A stretch of 29,733 nucleotides of DNA from Butyricicoccus_A sp964513445 (GTDB lineage: Bacteria > Bacillota > Clostridia > Oscillospirales > Butyricicoccaceae): positions 1 to 29,733 of the forward strand of contig CAZEMM010000021.1 of the NCBI GenBank assembly GCA_964513445.1, read 5' to 3'. The notes beneath the pieces are model-generated. The model was given only the letters and a program-made list of their open reading frames with translations, searched no databases and was not told where the DNA came from. Positions 22,592-29,733 of this stretch are shown in pieces. The translations under genes were made by a program, and so were the position numbers. The number at the start of each line of letters is the position of its first letter. Positions within the stretch are counted from its first letter, which is position 1.

Positions 22592-23647
22592 TTATAATAC
22601 CGTTGTTTCTGTCAGAGAGGAGGGATATTTGCCGTCTGCAAACGCCACGACGCGGACAACCGAGCCGCTCGCAACCGAAACCGTCGCAGAATAAACCTTT
22701 GCGCTATCGGAATAGCGCGGGTCGCTTCCGTCTACTGTATAGAGCACCTCTGTCGCTTCGTCCGGCGGCGTGATGGTCAGCAGACCGTCGACCGCTGTTG
22801 CCTTGGCCTTGTTCAGCTTACTGCTCTCTTCCACCAGCGCGTAGACGCCAACCGCCTTTGCGCCGAGCACAAACGCGTCATAATAATGGCGTCCTTCAAT
22901 GAGCGCGCCGGACACACCGACCGGGTCGTTATGCACCTTCGCGTCGGAGATCTTGTACGGCATCAGCACCGCGTTTTTATGTGTGATGATGAAGTAGCAG
23001 CCGGTCGGCATATAGCTCTTCGGCACGCGCACAATGCTCAGTCCGGCAATCTCGCCGCACACGCCCTTGCCGATTGCCTTGACGCCGAGGCCCTCCAGAC
23101 CGGTAAATTCCGGCGACAGGCGGATCATCTTGTAAATTTCACTGGTGACATAGATGTAACGGTCGCCGTCCGGCACGAGATTATCGTCCAGCGTCTGCGC
23201 ACCGGTCGAGATTAGCTCGACAATGTTATTTTTGGTCGGTGCGGCATCCGCCACATCAATCGTGCCCGCCATCATGGCGAAGCGTTTGAGCGCGTAACGG
23301 TCAGCCGCCGGCGTGGATTGCTCGTTGAGCTGCAAGCGCAGCATATCCGCCGCCTTCTTGGTCATGTTCTGATCGAGATTGTTGCCCTTGTCGATGGTCA
23401 GCGTGAACGCCTTGTCCTGCGTCATCTTGAGCTCCTGTACGATATCCTGCATCTCGGTCACGGTGCCGTAGCGGCTGAGTCCCTCGCGGGTGTAGTCGAC
23501 CTCCGGCACGGTGATGGGCGTGTATACCTTGAGCGTCTTGACGCCGGTCAGGTCAAAGCTCGTACACGTCTTGCCCTTGACAAACGAGCCGGCGGTGAAC
23601 ACCTCGGCAATATGATCTGAATATTTGACCGCTAAATTAACTGCCAT
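22592..23647 (-). CDS. Phage major capsid protein with a C-terminal Ig-like (chitobiase-C-like) domain
   Basis: The 351-aa product has two parts. Residues 1-280 look like a HK97-fold-type coat protein of the short-tailed phage group: an N-arm (MAVNLAVKYSDHIAEVF), VKTLKVYTPITVPEVDY, a helix with MTQDKAFTLTIDKGNNLDQNM, an A-domain region with VTSEIYKMIRLSPEF and a C-terminal strand IEGRHYYDAFVLGAKAVGVYAL. Residues 283-351 form a separate beta-sandwich with YTVDGSDPRYSDSAKVYS and VVRVVAFADGKYPSS, the hallmark of the CHB_HEX_C_1/FN3-like domain of cell-surface glycosidases. On a capsid it would project as decoration. GGAGG precedes ATG 23647. It follows the scaffold gene, which fits a coat protein. 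Confidence 0.85.
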   Translation of the reverse strand: MAVNLAVKYSDHIAEVFTAGSFVKGKTCTSFDLTGVKTLKVYTPITVPEVDYTREGLSRYGTVTEMQDIVQELKMTQDKAFTLTIDKGNNLDQNMTKKAADMLRLQLNEQSTPAADRYALKRFAMMAGTIDVADAAPTKNNIVELISTGAQTLDDNLVPDGDRYIYVTSEIYKMIRLSPEFTGLEGLGVKAIGKGVCGEIAGLSIVRVPKSYMPTGCYFIITHKNAVLMPYKISDAKVHNDPVGVSGALIEGRHYYDAFVLGAKAVGVYALVEESSKLNKAKATAVDGLLTITPPDEATEVLYTVDGSDPRYSDSAKVYSATVSVASGSVVRVVAFADGKYPSSLTETTVL

Positions 23648-23669
23648 AAATATAATTCCTCCTAATGAC

Positions 23670-24203
23670 TTAGCCCTTTCCCATCAGCGCGAGGATGATG
23701 GGATCTGTGATGGATGCCTCGCCGTCCGAGCGGGCGGAGCCGACATCCAGCTTGCGGTTGTCCGCGTTTTTACGGTATTCCTCCAGCTCCTCCCGCAGCT
23801 TTTTGATTTCAAACGCGCGGTAGGCGCCCAGCAGGTCGCCCGACTGGTTCGCCGCGTCCCACACCTCCGGCGGGATTTCATTCGGGCGGATATCGGGGTA
23901 TTCATTCAAAAATGAGCGATACACGTCGCCGTTTGGCATGCCGCCCAGCGTCTGCTCCCGGCGCGCCGCGCCGTTGGCCTTGGAAAGCCCCTGCTCCGCC
24001 GCCGCGATCAGCTGCTCGAGCGTCAGCTGCATCGGCTGGCCGTCGACGTTGATGGTATACAGCTGTTCATCGCTATCGGTCAGCGGCATGTCCTGCATCG
24101 GGTCGCCTTGCATCGGATCTCCCTGCATCGGCTCCTCCTGCATCCGCTCGTCCTGCGGCGGCGCTGCCGCCGGCCGCTGTGCACGCTGCTTTCTTTTGTT
24201 CAT
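23670..24203 (-). CDS. Phage capsid scaffolding protein
   Basis: A 177-aa hydrophilic protein starting at ATG 24203, 2 nt after the portal stop, with GGAGG inside the end of the portal gene. N-terminal part is Pro/Gln-rich and includes four pentad repeats MQ(E/G)(E/D)P (residues 21-40). The middle has LTLEQLIAAAEQGLSKANGAARREQT; the C-terminal half is a coiled coil (AYRAFEIKKLREELEEYRKNADNRK) and ends ITDPIILALMGKG. Low complexity, charge and helix content, and position between portal and coat genes, are characteristic of scaffolding proteins that guide procapsid assembly and then leave. Confidence 0.83.
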   Translation of the reverse strand: MNKRKQRAQRPAAAPPQDERMQEEPMQGDPMQGDPMQDMPLTDSDEQLYTINVDGQPMQLTLEQLIAAAEQGLSKANGAARREQTLGGMPNGDVYRSFLNEYPDIRPNEIPPEVWDAANQSGDLLGAYRAFEIKKLREELEEYRKNADNRKLDVGSARSDGEASITDPIILALMGKG

Positions 24204-24205
24204 AG

Positions 24206-25783
24206 TTAGCCTCCTGTCTGTTGTGCGGACGAATCCTCGTCCACTGATTTGCCCGGCGTGATGGTCATATCCGCGCCGTTCTCCTTCTGCTCCCGCAGCG
24301 CGCGCAGCAGCTTGGATTTGCCGCGGATCTGATTGTCCGGAATATTTTCGACATACAGCATCGGGTCGGTAATGATACCGCGCTCGAGCAGATTGTCGTT
24401 GGTCATTGTCTGCATCGTCTCCGACCAGTATGCGCTGGAGCCGACCTCGACACCCAGCTGCAAATCCACATCGCCCAGCGTGTCAAAGTCAAATCGCAGC
24501 GTATCCTGCTCGCCGCTCTCATTCTCAATGCTCACGGTACGTGCGCCGTAGTGCACCCGCATCAGATCGACAAAGCTGCGCACGGTGTCCTCCACAAATC
24601 GGAAAAACTCCATTTTGACCAGCTCGAGCGGCGCGATGGTCGCCTGCTGTACCGTCACGATCGCGGAGGTATTATCCGGCTTGACGTTGCCGAGCGCGGC
24701 GTCGGACGCGCCCATCAGCTCCATCGTGTCCTCCATCATCTGTGAGAGCAGCGGCATGACCTGCGCGGAGATATCCGGCGCGCGGAACGCCGCCAAAATC
24801 GCCTCGTTCGGGTTGCCACGCATGCCGACCGCCTTGCCGATATCCGACGAATAGCCGTTGGGGAAGCGCGTCATGTCATAGATGATCTTGGGGAACGCGA
24901 CATGCTTGATACACTGGACGTACATCGAATACAGCTTGTTGATGGCGATCTGATTGGGAATTGCCTCCGTGATGGGCGAGGAGCCGTGGAAGCAGTTTTT
25001 GACGCGCTCCCAGCTCATATAAGCCACAGGATAGCGGCGATAGGGTGCGAGCGTCTCGCGCATGACGACCGCGTGCTGGGTGCATTTAAAAAACGAGATA
25101 CCGTCCTTTGTGCGCTCCATGCGCAATAGCAGCGTCACCATGTTGTCCGTGTCGTCGGTCAACGGGTCGTACTGCGGTTCGAGCATGCTATCCGGCCCGA
25201 TGCACTCCGCCTCCGCCCGGCTCATGCCGCGCGCCATCGCTTCATTTCGCACGTCCTCCACCGACCGGCGCATCGCAATGATGATGTACGGCTGCCGCTG
25301 CACATCGTCCACCGCCGGATTGCCGAAAAAGATATCGGTGTTTTCAATGACGTCCACCTCGATGTCGCCCGTGACCTTCTGGCCGCTGTCTTTGTCCGGG
25401 TCAAACCGGATGTAAAAGCAGCCGTCGCCGTCGACGCAGGCGTTGCGCAGCATGTAGCGGTTTTTGCTCTTGATGCCCGCGCGCTCGATGACCGACGCAA
25501 TGGCGTGGTCGAGCGCCTTTTGCAGCGTCTCGGTCTGCTGCGACATCTGAAACGGCGTCGCGGTCACCGCAATATCGTCCGATACCAGCATCGAGATGAA
25601 CAGATTGACCACGCGGCGCAGCACGTTGAAAATGAGCGGGTCGAGCGTCGTGACATTCAGGCCCTCCCATTGGCGGCCGACAAAGAAATTCTCATTGGTG
25701 CGCACGCGGTCATACAGGTCGATGCGGTTGTTGTAGTCAATGCCACGCTGGTATTCCTTCCACACCGATTCAGCTGTCCGCAT
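24206..25783 (-). CDS. Phage portal protein (short-tailed phage type)
   Basis: The portal is the dodecameric ring at the unique capsid vertex through which DNA enters. The start is most likely the second of two adjacent ATGs (25783), 6 nt after GGAGG, giving 525 aa; the upstream frame to 25870 overlaps the small membrane protein and is not portal-like. Recognisable features are WKEYQRGIDYNNRIDLYDRVRTNENFFVGRQWEG at the N-terminus, the wing/stem region FNVLRRVVNLFISMLVSDDIAV, a DGDGCFYIRFD strand, PNQIAINKLYSMYVQCIKHVAFPK and a C-terminal helical segment LLRALREQKENG. It lies downstream of TerL and upstream of scaffold and coat, the normal order. Confidence 0.88.
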   Translation of the reverse strand: MRTAESVWKEYQRGIDYNNRIDLYDRVRTNENFFVGRQWEGLNVTTLDPLIFNVLRRVVNLFISMLVSDDIAVTATPFQMSQQTETLQKALDHAIASVIERAGIKSKNRYMLRNACVDGDGCFYIRFDPDKDSGQKVTGDIEVDVIENTDIFFGNPAVDDVQRQPYIIIAMRRSVEDVRNEAMARGMSRAEAECIGPDSMLEPQYDPLTDDTDNMVTLLLRMERTKDGISFFKCTQHAVVMRETLAPYRRYPVAYMSWERVKNCFHGSSPITEAIPNQIAINKLYSMYVQCIKHVAFPKIIYDMTRFPNGYSSDIGKAVGMRGNPNEAILAAFRAPDISAQVMPLLSQMMEDTMELMGASDAALGNVKPDNTSAIVTVQQATIAPLELVKMEFFRFVEDTVRSFVDLMRVHYGARTVSIENESGEQDTLRFDFDTLGDVDLQLGVEVGSSAYWSETMQTMTNDNLLERGIITDPMLYVENIPDNQIRGKSKLLRALREQKENGADMTITPGKSVDEDSSAQQTGG

Positions 25784-25979
25784 CATCGTCCTCCTTCTTC
25801 GGGCCGGTATAGGCGAGCATGGCCGCGATATCGCGGCTGAGCGCGTCGTCGTGCTCCAGCCAGTCCGCATCCGCCGGTGGCGGCGTGCTGCGGTGCGCGT
25901 CGCGCACCAATCCGCGCGCTGCTAACAGTCCGCACACGAAGCACAGCAGACTGCAGGCACAGCAAATGATATACTCCAT
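25770..25979 (-). CDS. Small Cys-rich membrane-anchored protein in the phage cassette
   Basis: A 69-aa protein between TerL and portal. ATG 25979 follows AAGGAGGAG. The first 25 residues (MEYIICCACSLLCFVCGLLA) form one membrane helix or lipid-associated segment with five cysteines; the rest is acidic and soluble, ending GPKKEDDDADS. Its end overlaps the portal start by 14 nt, so it is coupled to it. I recognise no family. A membrane protein inserted in the packaging block is not standard for P22-like phages and could target assembly to the membrane. Confidence 0.65.
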   Translation of the reverse strand: MEYIICCACSLLCFVCGLLAARGLVRDAHRSTPPPADADWLEHDDALSRDIAAMLAYTGPKKEDDDADS

Positions 25980-25991
25980 CGTTTCTCCTCC

Positions 25992-27299
25992 TTATGAGCC
26001 ATATGATAGGAACGCGCTGACGTCGCCGTCATAGCGCGCCAGCTGCCACGGCACGCCGCCTACCCGTACCGTCGCGGCAAAATACCGCAGCGCATCCGGC
26101 GCATGGGTCAGCTCATGCGGGGTGTTCGCCGTGTCGTTCGGGTTGGTTTCATCCGCGCGCAGCGCCGGTAGCGTCCGGATGAGGTTTTTGCAGGTCGGAT
26201 TGATTTTCAGCTTGGTCGTGCGGATGCCCTGCTCGTCGGTAAATGGCCGCAGATACTCCTTGACCGCATACCAGCCGGACACGCGCTCTCCCATCGCTTT
26301 GTCGAAAAACAGTCCCTTTTCCGCAAAAATCTCAATGGCGGAGCGCCCCGTCTCCTGTCGGCGGTTGAACAGATCGGGCGGCGCGAGCCGCTGCGCGATG
26401 ACCTCATCCGGCTGCTCCGCCGTCAAAATCGCCTCCGCCGCCTGTGAGATAATCAGTCCGGAGCGGTACACCTCGCGGTATACCCAGGCCGTGCCATCCG
26501 GCGCAAGCGCAATCCATAGCGCCGCCAGCATATCCAGACCGTAATCGATCGCCAGATAGCGTTTCCACCACGACGGGATGTGTGCCGGCATCGGCGCGAC
26601 ATGCAGTTCGGTGGAAAACTCACAAAAGTACTGTCCCTCGAATAAATCCCACTCGCCGTACAGCAGCGCCTTTTGCTCGCGGCTGTCCAGCAGCTTGAGG
26701 CGGGAGACATAGTCCGGGTCGCTGCGCATCAGGAAGGTATTGTCCTGCACCTTCGCGGGCAAAAATAACCTGCCATCCTGCTCCTCAAACGGCACCAGAC
26801 TGTCGATATAGCGCGCCTTGACCCAGCTGTGCCCCACGCCGCCCGGGTTGGTGGCGGATTTGACCTGCTTGGGATAGCCGTTGACGCCGCGCACACGCGA
26901 GAGCAGATACTTGAACTGGAATTCGGTAAAATGCGTCAGCTCGTCAAAGCGGATGACGTCGTATTCCGCGCTCTGGTATCTCGTCACATCGTTTTCATTG
27001 TCACAGTAGCCAAATTCGATGACCGACTGGTTGACAAACGTCCAGCGGTGGCTGGTCTCGCCATAGCTTGCGACCTCGCGCGGATACAGCGTCAGCGACG
27101 TCTGGATAAGCGACCGCTTGAGCTCAGGGAGCGTCCGGCGCAGCACCAGCTGCCGCGAGCGCGGATATTGCAGCGCGAAAATGAGCGCGTCGATGAGCTG
27201 CGCATAGCTTTTTCCGCCGCCTGCCGCGCCGCCGAACAGCGTTTCAAATGCGGTGGAACGAATGAATTGCAGCTGCCGTTTGGTGACGGAGATTTCCAT
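25992..27299 (-). CDS. terL: Phage terminase large subunit (ATPase-nuclease)
   Basis: Packaging motor that cuts concatemeric DNA and pumps it into the procapsid. The 435-aa product has Walker A GGAAGGGKS (23-31), Walker B VIRFDE (115-120) and the coupling motif SATNPGG (148-154). The RNase H-like nuclease has catalytic Asp in LAIDYG (D252) and a late acidic motif HAPDALRYF (D402). Arginine R54-R55 after LVL matches the cis Arg position. It is slightly short but complete. ATG 27299 overlaps the stop of the preceding gene (TAATG). All motifs are intact, so the motor should be functional. Confidence 0.95.
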   Translation of the reverse strand: MEISVTKRQLQFIRSTAFETLFGGAAGGGKSYAQLIDALIFALQYPRSRQLVLRRTLPELKRSLIQTSLTLYPREVASYGETSHRWTFVNQSVIEFGYCDNENDVTRYQSAEYDVIRFDELTHFTEFQFKYLLSRVRGVNGYPKQVKSATNPGGVGHSWVKARYIDSLVPFEEQDGRLFLPAKVQDNTFLMRSDPDYVSRLKLLDSREQKALLYGEWDLFEGQYFCEFSTELHVAPMPAHIPSWWKRYLAIDYGLDMLAALWIALAPDGTAWVYREVYRSGLIISQAAEAILTAEQPDEVIAQRLAPPDLFNRRQETGRSAIEIFAEKGLFFDKAMGERVSGWYAVKEYLRPFTDEQGIRTTKLKINPTCKNLIRTLPALRADETNPNDTANTPHELTHAPDALRYFAATVRVGGVPWQLARYDGDVSAFLSYGS

Positions 27300-27541
27300 T
27301 ATTCCACCACCCGCAGCACCAGCTCAAATTGCTTGTCCTTCCCGTCGTCCGGCTCCGGCATCTGGCCCTTGCCGACCGTCCGCTCGAGAATTTCCTTTGC
27401 CACACCGGCGCGCGCCATTCCCGTGAGCGAATCATCCTCCAGCATATTGCAGAGGCACTGCGCCGCCTCCGGCGAATGATCGCACAGGATATCGCGCACC
27501 TTGTCGGTATGTGTTTTGCGTTTTCGTCTTGTTTGCGCCAA
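27299..27541 (-). CDS. Putative small terminase subunit or packaging accessory protein
   Basis: An 80-aa protein directly upstream of and overlapping terL by 1 nt. I prefer the TTG at 27541, 7 nt after GGAGG; an ATG at 27547 abuts the ribosome binding site, and longer frames reach into the promoter of the divergent gntR. The basic N-terminus (AQTRRKRKTHTDKVRDILCDHS) is followed by helices ending MARAGVAKEILERTVGKG, a motif seen at the end of the helical core of many phage small terminase-like proteins, and an acidic linker to a short C-terminal strand (KQFELVLRVVE), which in small terminases contacts the large subunit. Shorter than most small terminases; assignment rests partly on position. 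Confidence 0.6.
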   Translation of the reverse strand: MAQTRRKRKTHTDKVRDILCDHSPEAAQCLCNMLEDDSLTGMARAGVAKEILERTVGKGQMPEPDDGKDKQFELVLRVVE

Positions 27542-27657
27542 CCGCATTCCTCCTTCCGGATAGTTTTTTGACAACTCACGCCCTTGATAATACGGCGGGT
27601 CATCCCGCTTGTACACGACGATTTTTTTCAATCGTGTGGAAAAATGTATTTTCCCTC

Positions 27658-27686
27658 TTGACAAACGCGCCGTCTCATTGTATGAT
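27658..27686 (+). promoter_or_regulatory. Promoter of the gntR-ABC operon
   Basis: Perfect TTGACA (27658-27663), 17-bp spacer, TATGAT (27681-27686). Confidence 0.9.
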
Positions 27687-27708
27687 TGTATCAGTCAATT
27701 AATACAAT
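27685..27708 (+). promoter_or_regulatory. Palindromic operator for the YtrA-type GntR regulator
   Basis: ATTGTAT (27685-27691) and ATACAAT (27702-27708) are perfect inverted copies 10 bp apart, covering the -10 box and start of transcription. This fits repression of its own operon by the dimeric regulator encoded next. Confidence 0.75.
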
Positions 27709-27734
27709 AACACATACTGTCAAGGAGGTGCGTC

Positions 27735-28103
27735 ATGCAGTGGAATCTAACCGATGACCGTCCGATCTATTTGCAGCTGATGGACACCATCACGCTCGCT
27801 ATCGCGTCCGGCACGCTTGCGGCGGGCAGCCGTCTGCCGTCTGTGCGGGAGCTTGCGGCGGATGCCGGCGTCAATCCCAATACCATGCAGCGCGCGCTCG
27901 CTGAGCTGGAGCGGGACGGCCTGCTGTATTCACAGCGCACGGCCGGACGGTTCGTCACCGATGAATCGGAAGCCATTCAGCTCAAACGAAGGGAGTTCGC
28001 CATGCAGCAAATTGAAGCATTCCTGTCTTCCATGTACAAGATGGGATATACGCAGCAGCAGGTCATTGATCTGATCTGCCAAGTCAAAATGAAAGGAGAA
28101 TAA
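27735..28103 (+). CDS. GntR-family transcriptional regulator, YtrA subfamily
   Basis: A 122-aa repressor with an N-terminal winged helix (about residues 10-76; IYLQLMDTITLAIASG, RLPSVRELAADAGVNPNTMQRALAELERDGLL, GRFV) and a short C-terminal helical tail (about 80-120) in place of a ligand domain. This small size defines the YtrA subfamily, which typically controls the ABC transporter genes beside it. ATG 27735 follows AAGGAGGTG. It leads an operon with the two ABC genes, 3 nt before the ATPase gene, and has a palindrome over its own promoter, so autoregulation is likely. Inducing signal unknown; in relatives it is often cell-wall-active compounds. Confidence 0.92.
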   Translation: MQWNLTDDRPIYLQLMDTITLAIASGTLAAGSRLPSVRELAADAGVNPNTMQRALAELERDGLLYSQRTAGRFVTDESEAIQLKRREFAMQQIEAFLSSMYKMGYTQQQVIDLICQVKMKGE

Positions 28104-28106
28104 ACC

Positions 28107-28805
28107 ATGGAACCGATTTTACAGTGCACCGGCGTGCAAAAACGGTACGGCGGCAAGCTCGCGCTGGATAACGTCACATTTTCACTTGCGCGCGGTCGCA
28201 TCGTCGGTCTGCTCGGCCCAAATGGCAGCGGCAAGACGACGCTTATCAAGCTGGCAAACGGCCTGCTCACGCCCACCGGCGGCGAGCTGCTCATCAATGG
28301 GAAACTGCCCGGCCCGGACACCCACGCATGCGTGTCCTATCTGCCGGAGCGCAGCTATCTGAGCGACTGGATGAACGCCAACGACCTGCTGAAATTCTTT
28401 GACGATTTTTACGCGGACTTTGACATTGACAAGGCGGCGGATATGCTGATGCGTCTGGGTGTGCAGCCAAACGCCCCGCTCCGCTCGATGTCCAAGGGCA
28501 CAAAGGAAAAAATCCAGCTGGTCGTCGTCATGAGCCGGCAGGCTGATCTGTATCTGCTGGATGAGCCGATCGGCGGCGTCGACCCGGCGGCGCGCGATTA
28601 TATACTTAGTACAATTCTGACCAACTACAACGAAAACAGCACCGTTCTCATCTCGACGCATTTGATCGCCGATATTGAAAAGGTGCTGGATGAAGTGATT
28701 TTTTTGCAAAACGGACAGCTTCGGCTGCAAAAATCCGTCGATGACATCCGTGCGCAGTACGGCAAATCGGTTGACGCGCTATTTCGGGAGGTGTTCGCAT
28801 GCTAA
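28107..28805 (+). CDS. ABC transporter ATP-binding protein
   Basis: A 232-aa ATPase of the type paired with ABC-2 or YtrC-like permeases. Walker A GPNGSGKT (37-44), signature region RSMSKGTKEK (126-135, a variant of LSGGQ typical for YtrB-like ATPases), Walker B LYLLDEP (148-154) followed by GGVDP, and switch histidine in LISTHLIADIE. ATG 28107 is preceded by AAAGGAG overlapping the gntR stop. Its last 7 nt overlap the permease gene, showing tight coupling. It likely works with the following membrane protein in export or in sensing antibiotics. Confidence 0.94.
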   Translation: MEPILQCTGVQKRYGGKLALDNVTFSLARGRIVGLLGPNGSGKTTLIKLANGLLTPTGGELLINGKLPGPDTHACVSYLPERSYLSDWMNANDLLKFFDDFYADFDIDKAADMLMRLGVQPNAPLRSMSKGTKEKIQLVVVMSRQADLYLLDEPIGGVDPAARDYILSTILTNYNENSTVLISTHLIADIEKVLDEVIFLQNGQLRLQKSVDDIRAQYGKSVDALFREVFAC

Positions 28806-29620
28806 GCAAGCTCATCAATCATGAATTTAAGGCGACACGGCGTATTTTCCTGCCGTTTTACGGGCTGATTTTCGCCCTTGCCATCATCAATGCCATCTCC
28901 ATCGCCCTGGATCATTCTCTTGAATCTCTGCCCGGCGGTTGGATCCTGGTTGCGTATATCGTTGCGATGTGCGCCATCGGCATCATTGCGTTTGTGTATA
29001 TGATTCGCCGGTTTTATGTCAATCTGCTGGGCGATGAGGGCTATCTGATGTTCACGCTGCCTGTGCGCCCGTCCGAGCTGATCTGGTCGAAGTGCATTGT
29101 TTCCGTCGTCTGGTTCTTTGTCTCCGCGCTGGTCGGCATTCTATCACTTATCATTGTGACCATTTCGATTTCCGGCCTGATCAGAGGCTCGTTTTGGAAC
29201 GAAGCTGGCTCCGTCCTTTTCATGCTGTTTGAGCAAAACGGCGTGCATACCGTATTCATCCCGCTGGTCGCGCTGGTGCTCGCCATCGTCTGGATGGCAA
29301 ATTTCTGCATGCACATTTATGCGTGCCTTGCCATTGGCGGACTGGCAAATAACCACCGTCTGGGTGCTGCCATCGGCGCGTATGTCGTCATCAGCTTCGC
29401 GTGGAACCTGCTCGTCGCGCTCAGCGCATCGATCTCCGACGCGCTGAATCTCCCTGACCTCAATCTGCATGTGTCTTTAAATCTGAATCCGGGTTACGTC
29501 CAGAACCACTATCAAATCTATCTTGTGCTTGCCATCTGCATTCTGTGGGAGGCCATTAACGTCATCGCGAATTTCCTTATCACCAATTATCTGCTCAGCC
29601 ATAAGCTCAATTTGCAATAA
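28799..29620 (+). CDS. ABC transporter permease (ABC-2/YtrC-like)
   Basis: A 273-aa integral membrane protein with about six hydrophobic segments: FLPFYGLIFALAIINAISIA, GWILVAYIVAMCAIGIIAFV, SVVWFFVSALVGILSLIIVT, VFIPLVALVLAIVWMANFCM, AAIGAYVVISFAWNLLVALSA and YLVLAICILWEAINVIANFL. The cytoplasmic entry loop RRFYVNLLGDEGYLMFTLPVRPSELIWSK between helices 2 and 3 is a pattern common to this permease family. ATG 28799 overlaps the ATPase gene end by 7 nt. Last gene of the operon. Positions 29621-29733 after it hold no gene or terminator that I can support. Confidence 0.88.
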   Translation: MLSKLINHEFKATRRIFLPFYGLIFALAIINAISIALDHSLESLPGGWILVAYIVAMCAIGIIAFVYMIRRFYVNLLGDEGYLMFTLPVRPSELIWSKCIVSVVWFFVSALVGILSLIIVTISISGLIRGSFWNEAGSVLFMLFEQNGVHTVFIPLVALVLAIVWMANFCMHIYACLAIGGLANNHRLGAAIGAYVVISFAWNLLVALSASISDALNLPDLNLHVSLNLNPGYVQNHYQIYLVLAICILWEAINVIANFLITNYLLSHKLNLQ

Positions 29621-29733
29621 TGCAAACTGTGCAGCAGGCTGAGAAAAAGATATCTGTTATGCACACACTGGGGGAATATCCTGGGCGGAAGCATGCTGTT
29701 ACATCGAGGAATGTATGTGACATTAGGACGGGG

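Noticed and set aside
23625..24261. + strand frames opposite the scaffold gene
   Set aside because: They mirror the repeat-rich scaffold sequence and have no start signals.
19725..27541. Complete inducible prophage
   Set aside because: No integrase, repressor, replication, lysis or tail-fibre genes and no att-like repeats are visible; only head and nozzle genes are present.
29659..29733. Open frame running off the right edge of the window
   Set aside because: Begins with an ATG lacking a ribosome binding site and is too short to judge.

Overview
The window is a piece of chromosome from a Gram-positive, anaerobic Firmicute, most likely class Clostridia and plausibly a gut Oscillospirales/Butyricicoccus-like organism. 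This placement is inferred from moderately high GC, strong GGAGG ribosome binding sites, a T-box leader on thrS, a clostridial 2[4Fe-4S] ferredoxin, a LytR-CpsA-Psr protein and a YtrA-type GntR/ABC operon. No 16S rRNA or tRNA gene was seen.

Layout. Positions 1-6000 hold rnr (+), an LCP cell-wall ligase (-), a sugar-nucleotidyltransferase with an unknown partner (+), secG (+) and a small membrane protein (+). Positions 6027-7776 (-) form a two-gene unit: a CPBP membrane protease, then a TadA tRNA deaminase fused to an ASCH domain. Positions 7845-8715 (-) are a self-contained unit not covered by ordinary gene calling. It has a promoter, four tandem genes for 30-40 residue proteins that look like paralogues, and an intrinsic terminator. 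Positions 8917-13852 (-) carry mscS, proS and a TGS-less thrS, with one small + strand gene wedged between proS and thrS. A threonine T-box leader and its promoter fill 13853-14208. Positions 14237-15456 hold a zinc-finger-like small protein and two XRE regulators. Each XRE gene is followed by a copy of the same 30-bp hairpin. Next come a ClpA/ClpC-type unfoldase lacking the middle domain (-), a ferredoxin (+) and a cation/proton antiporter with a structured leader (+).

Positions 19725-27541 (-) are a tightly packed phage cassette in the order of a P22-like podovirus head module: putative small terminase, large terminase, small membrane protein, portal, scaffold, major capsid protein with an extra C-terminal Ig-like domain, head-tail adaptor, gp10-like tail nozzle protein and a coiled-coil protein resembling an ejection protein. 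All frames are intact. No integrase, replication, lysis, tailspike or repressor gene is attached, and ordinary host genes flank it directly on both sides. Finally, a GntR regulator with a palindromic operator leads an ABC exporter operon (27735-29620, +).

The two most interesting items are the four-gene microprotein operon at 7845-8715 and the orphan capsid cassette at 19725-27541. All functional statements come from reading motifs; no database search was possible.
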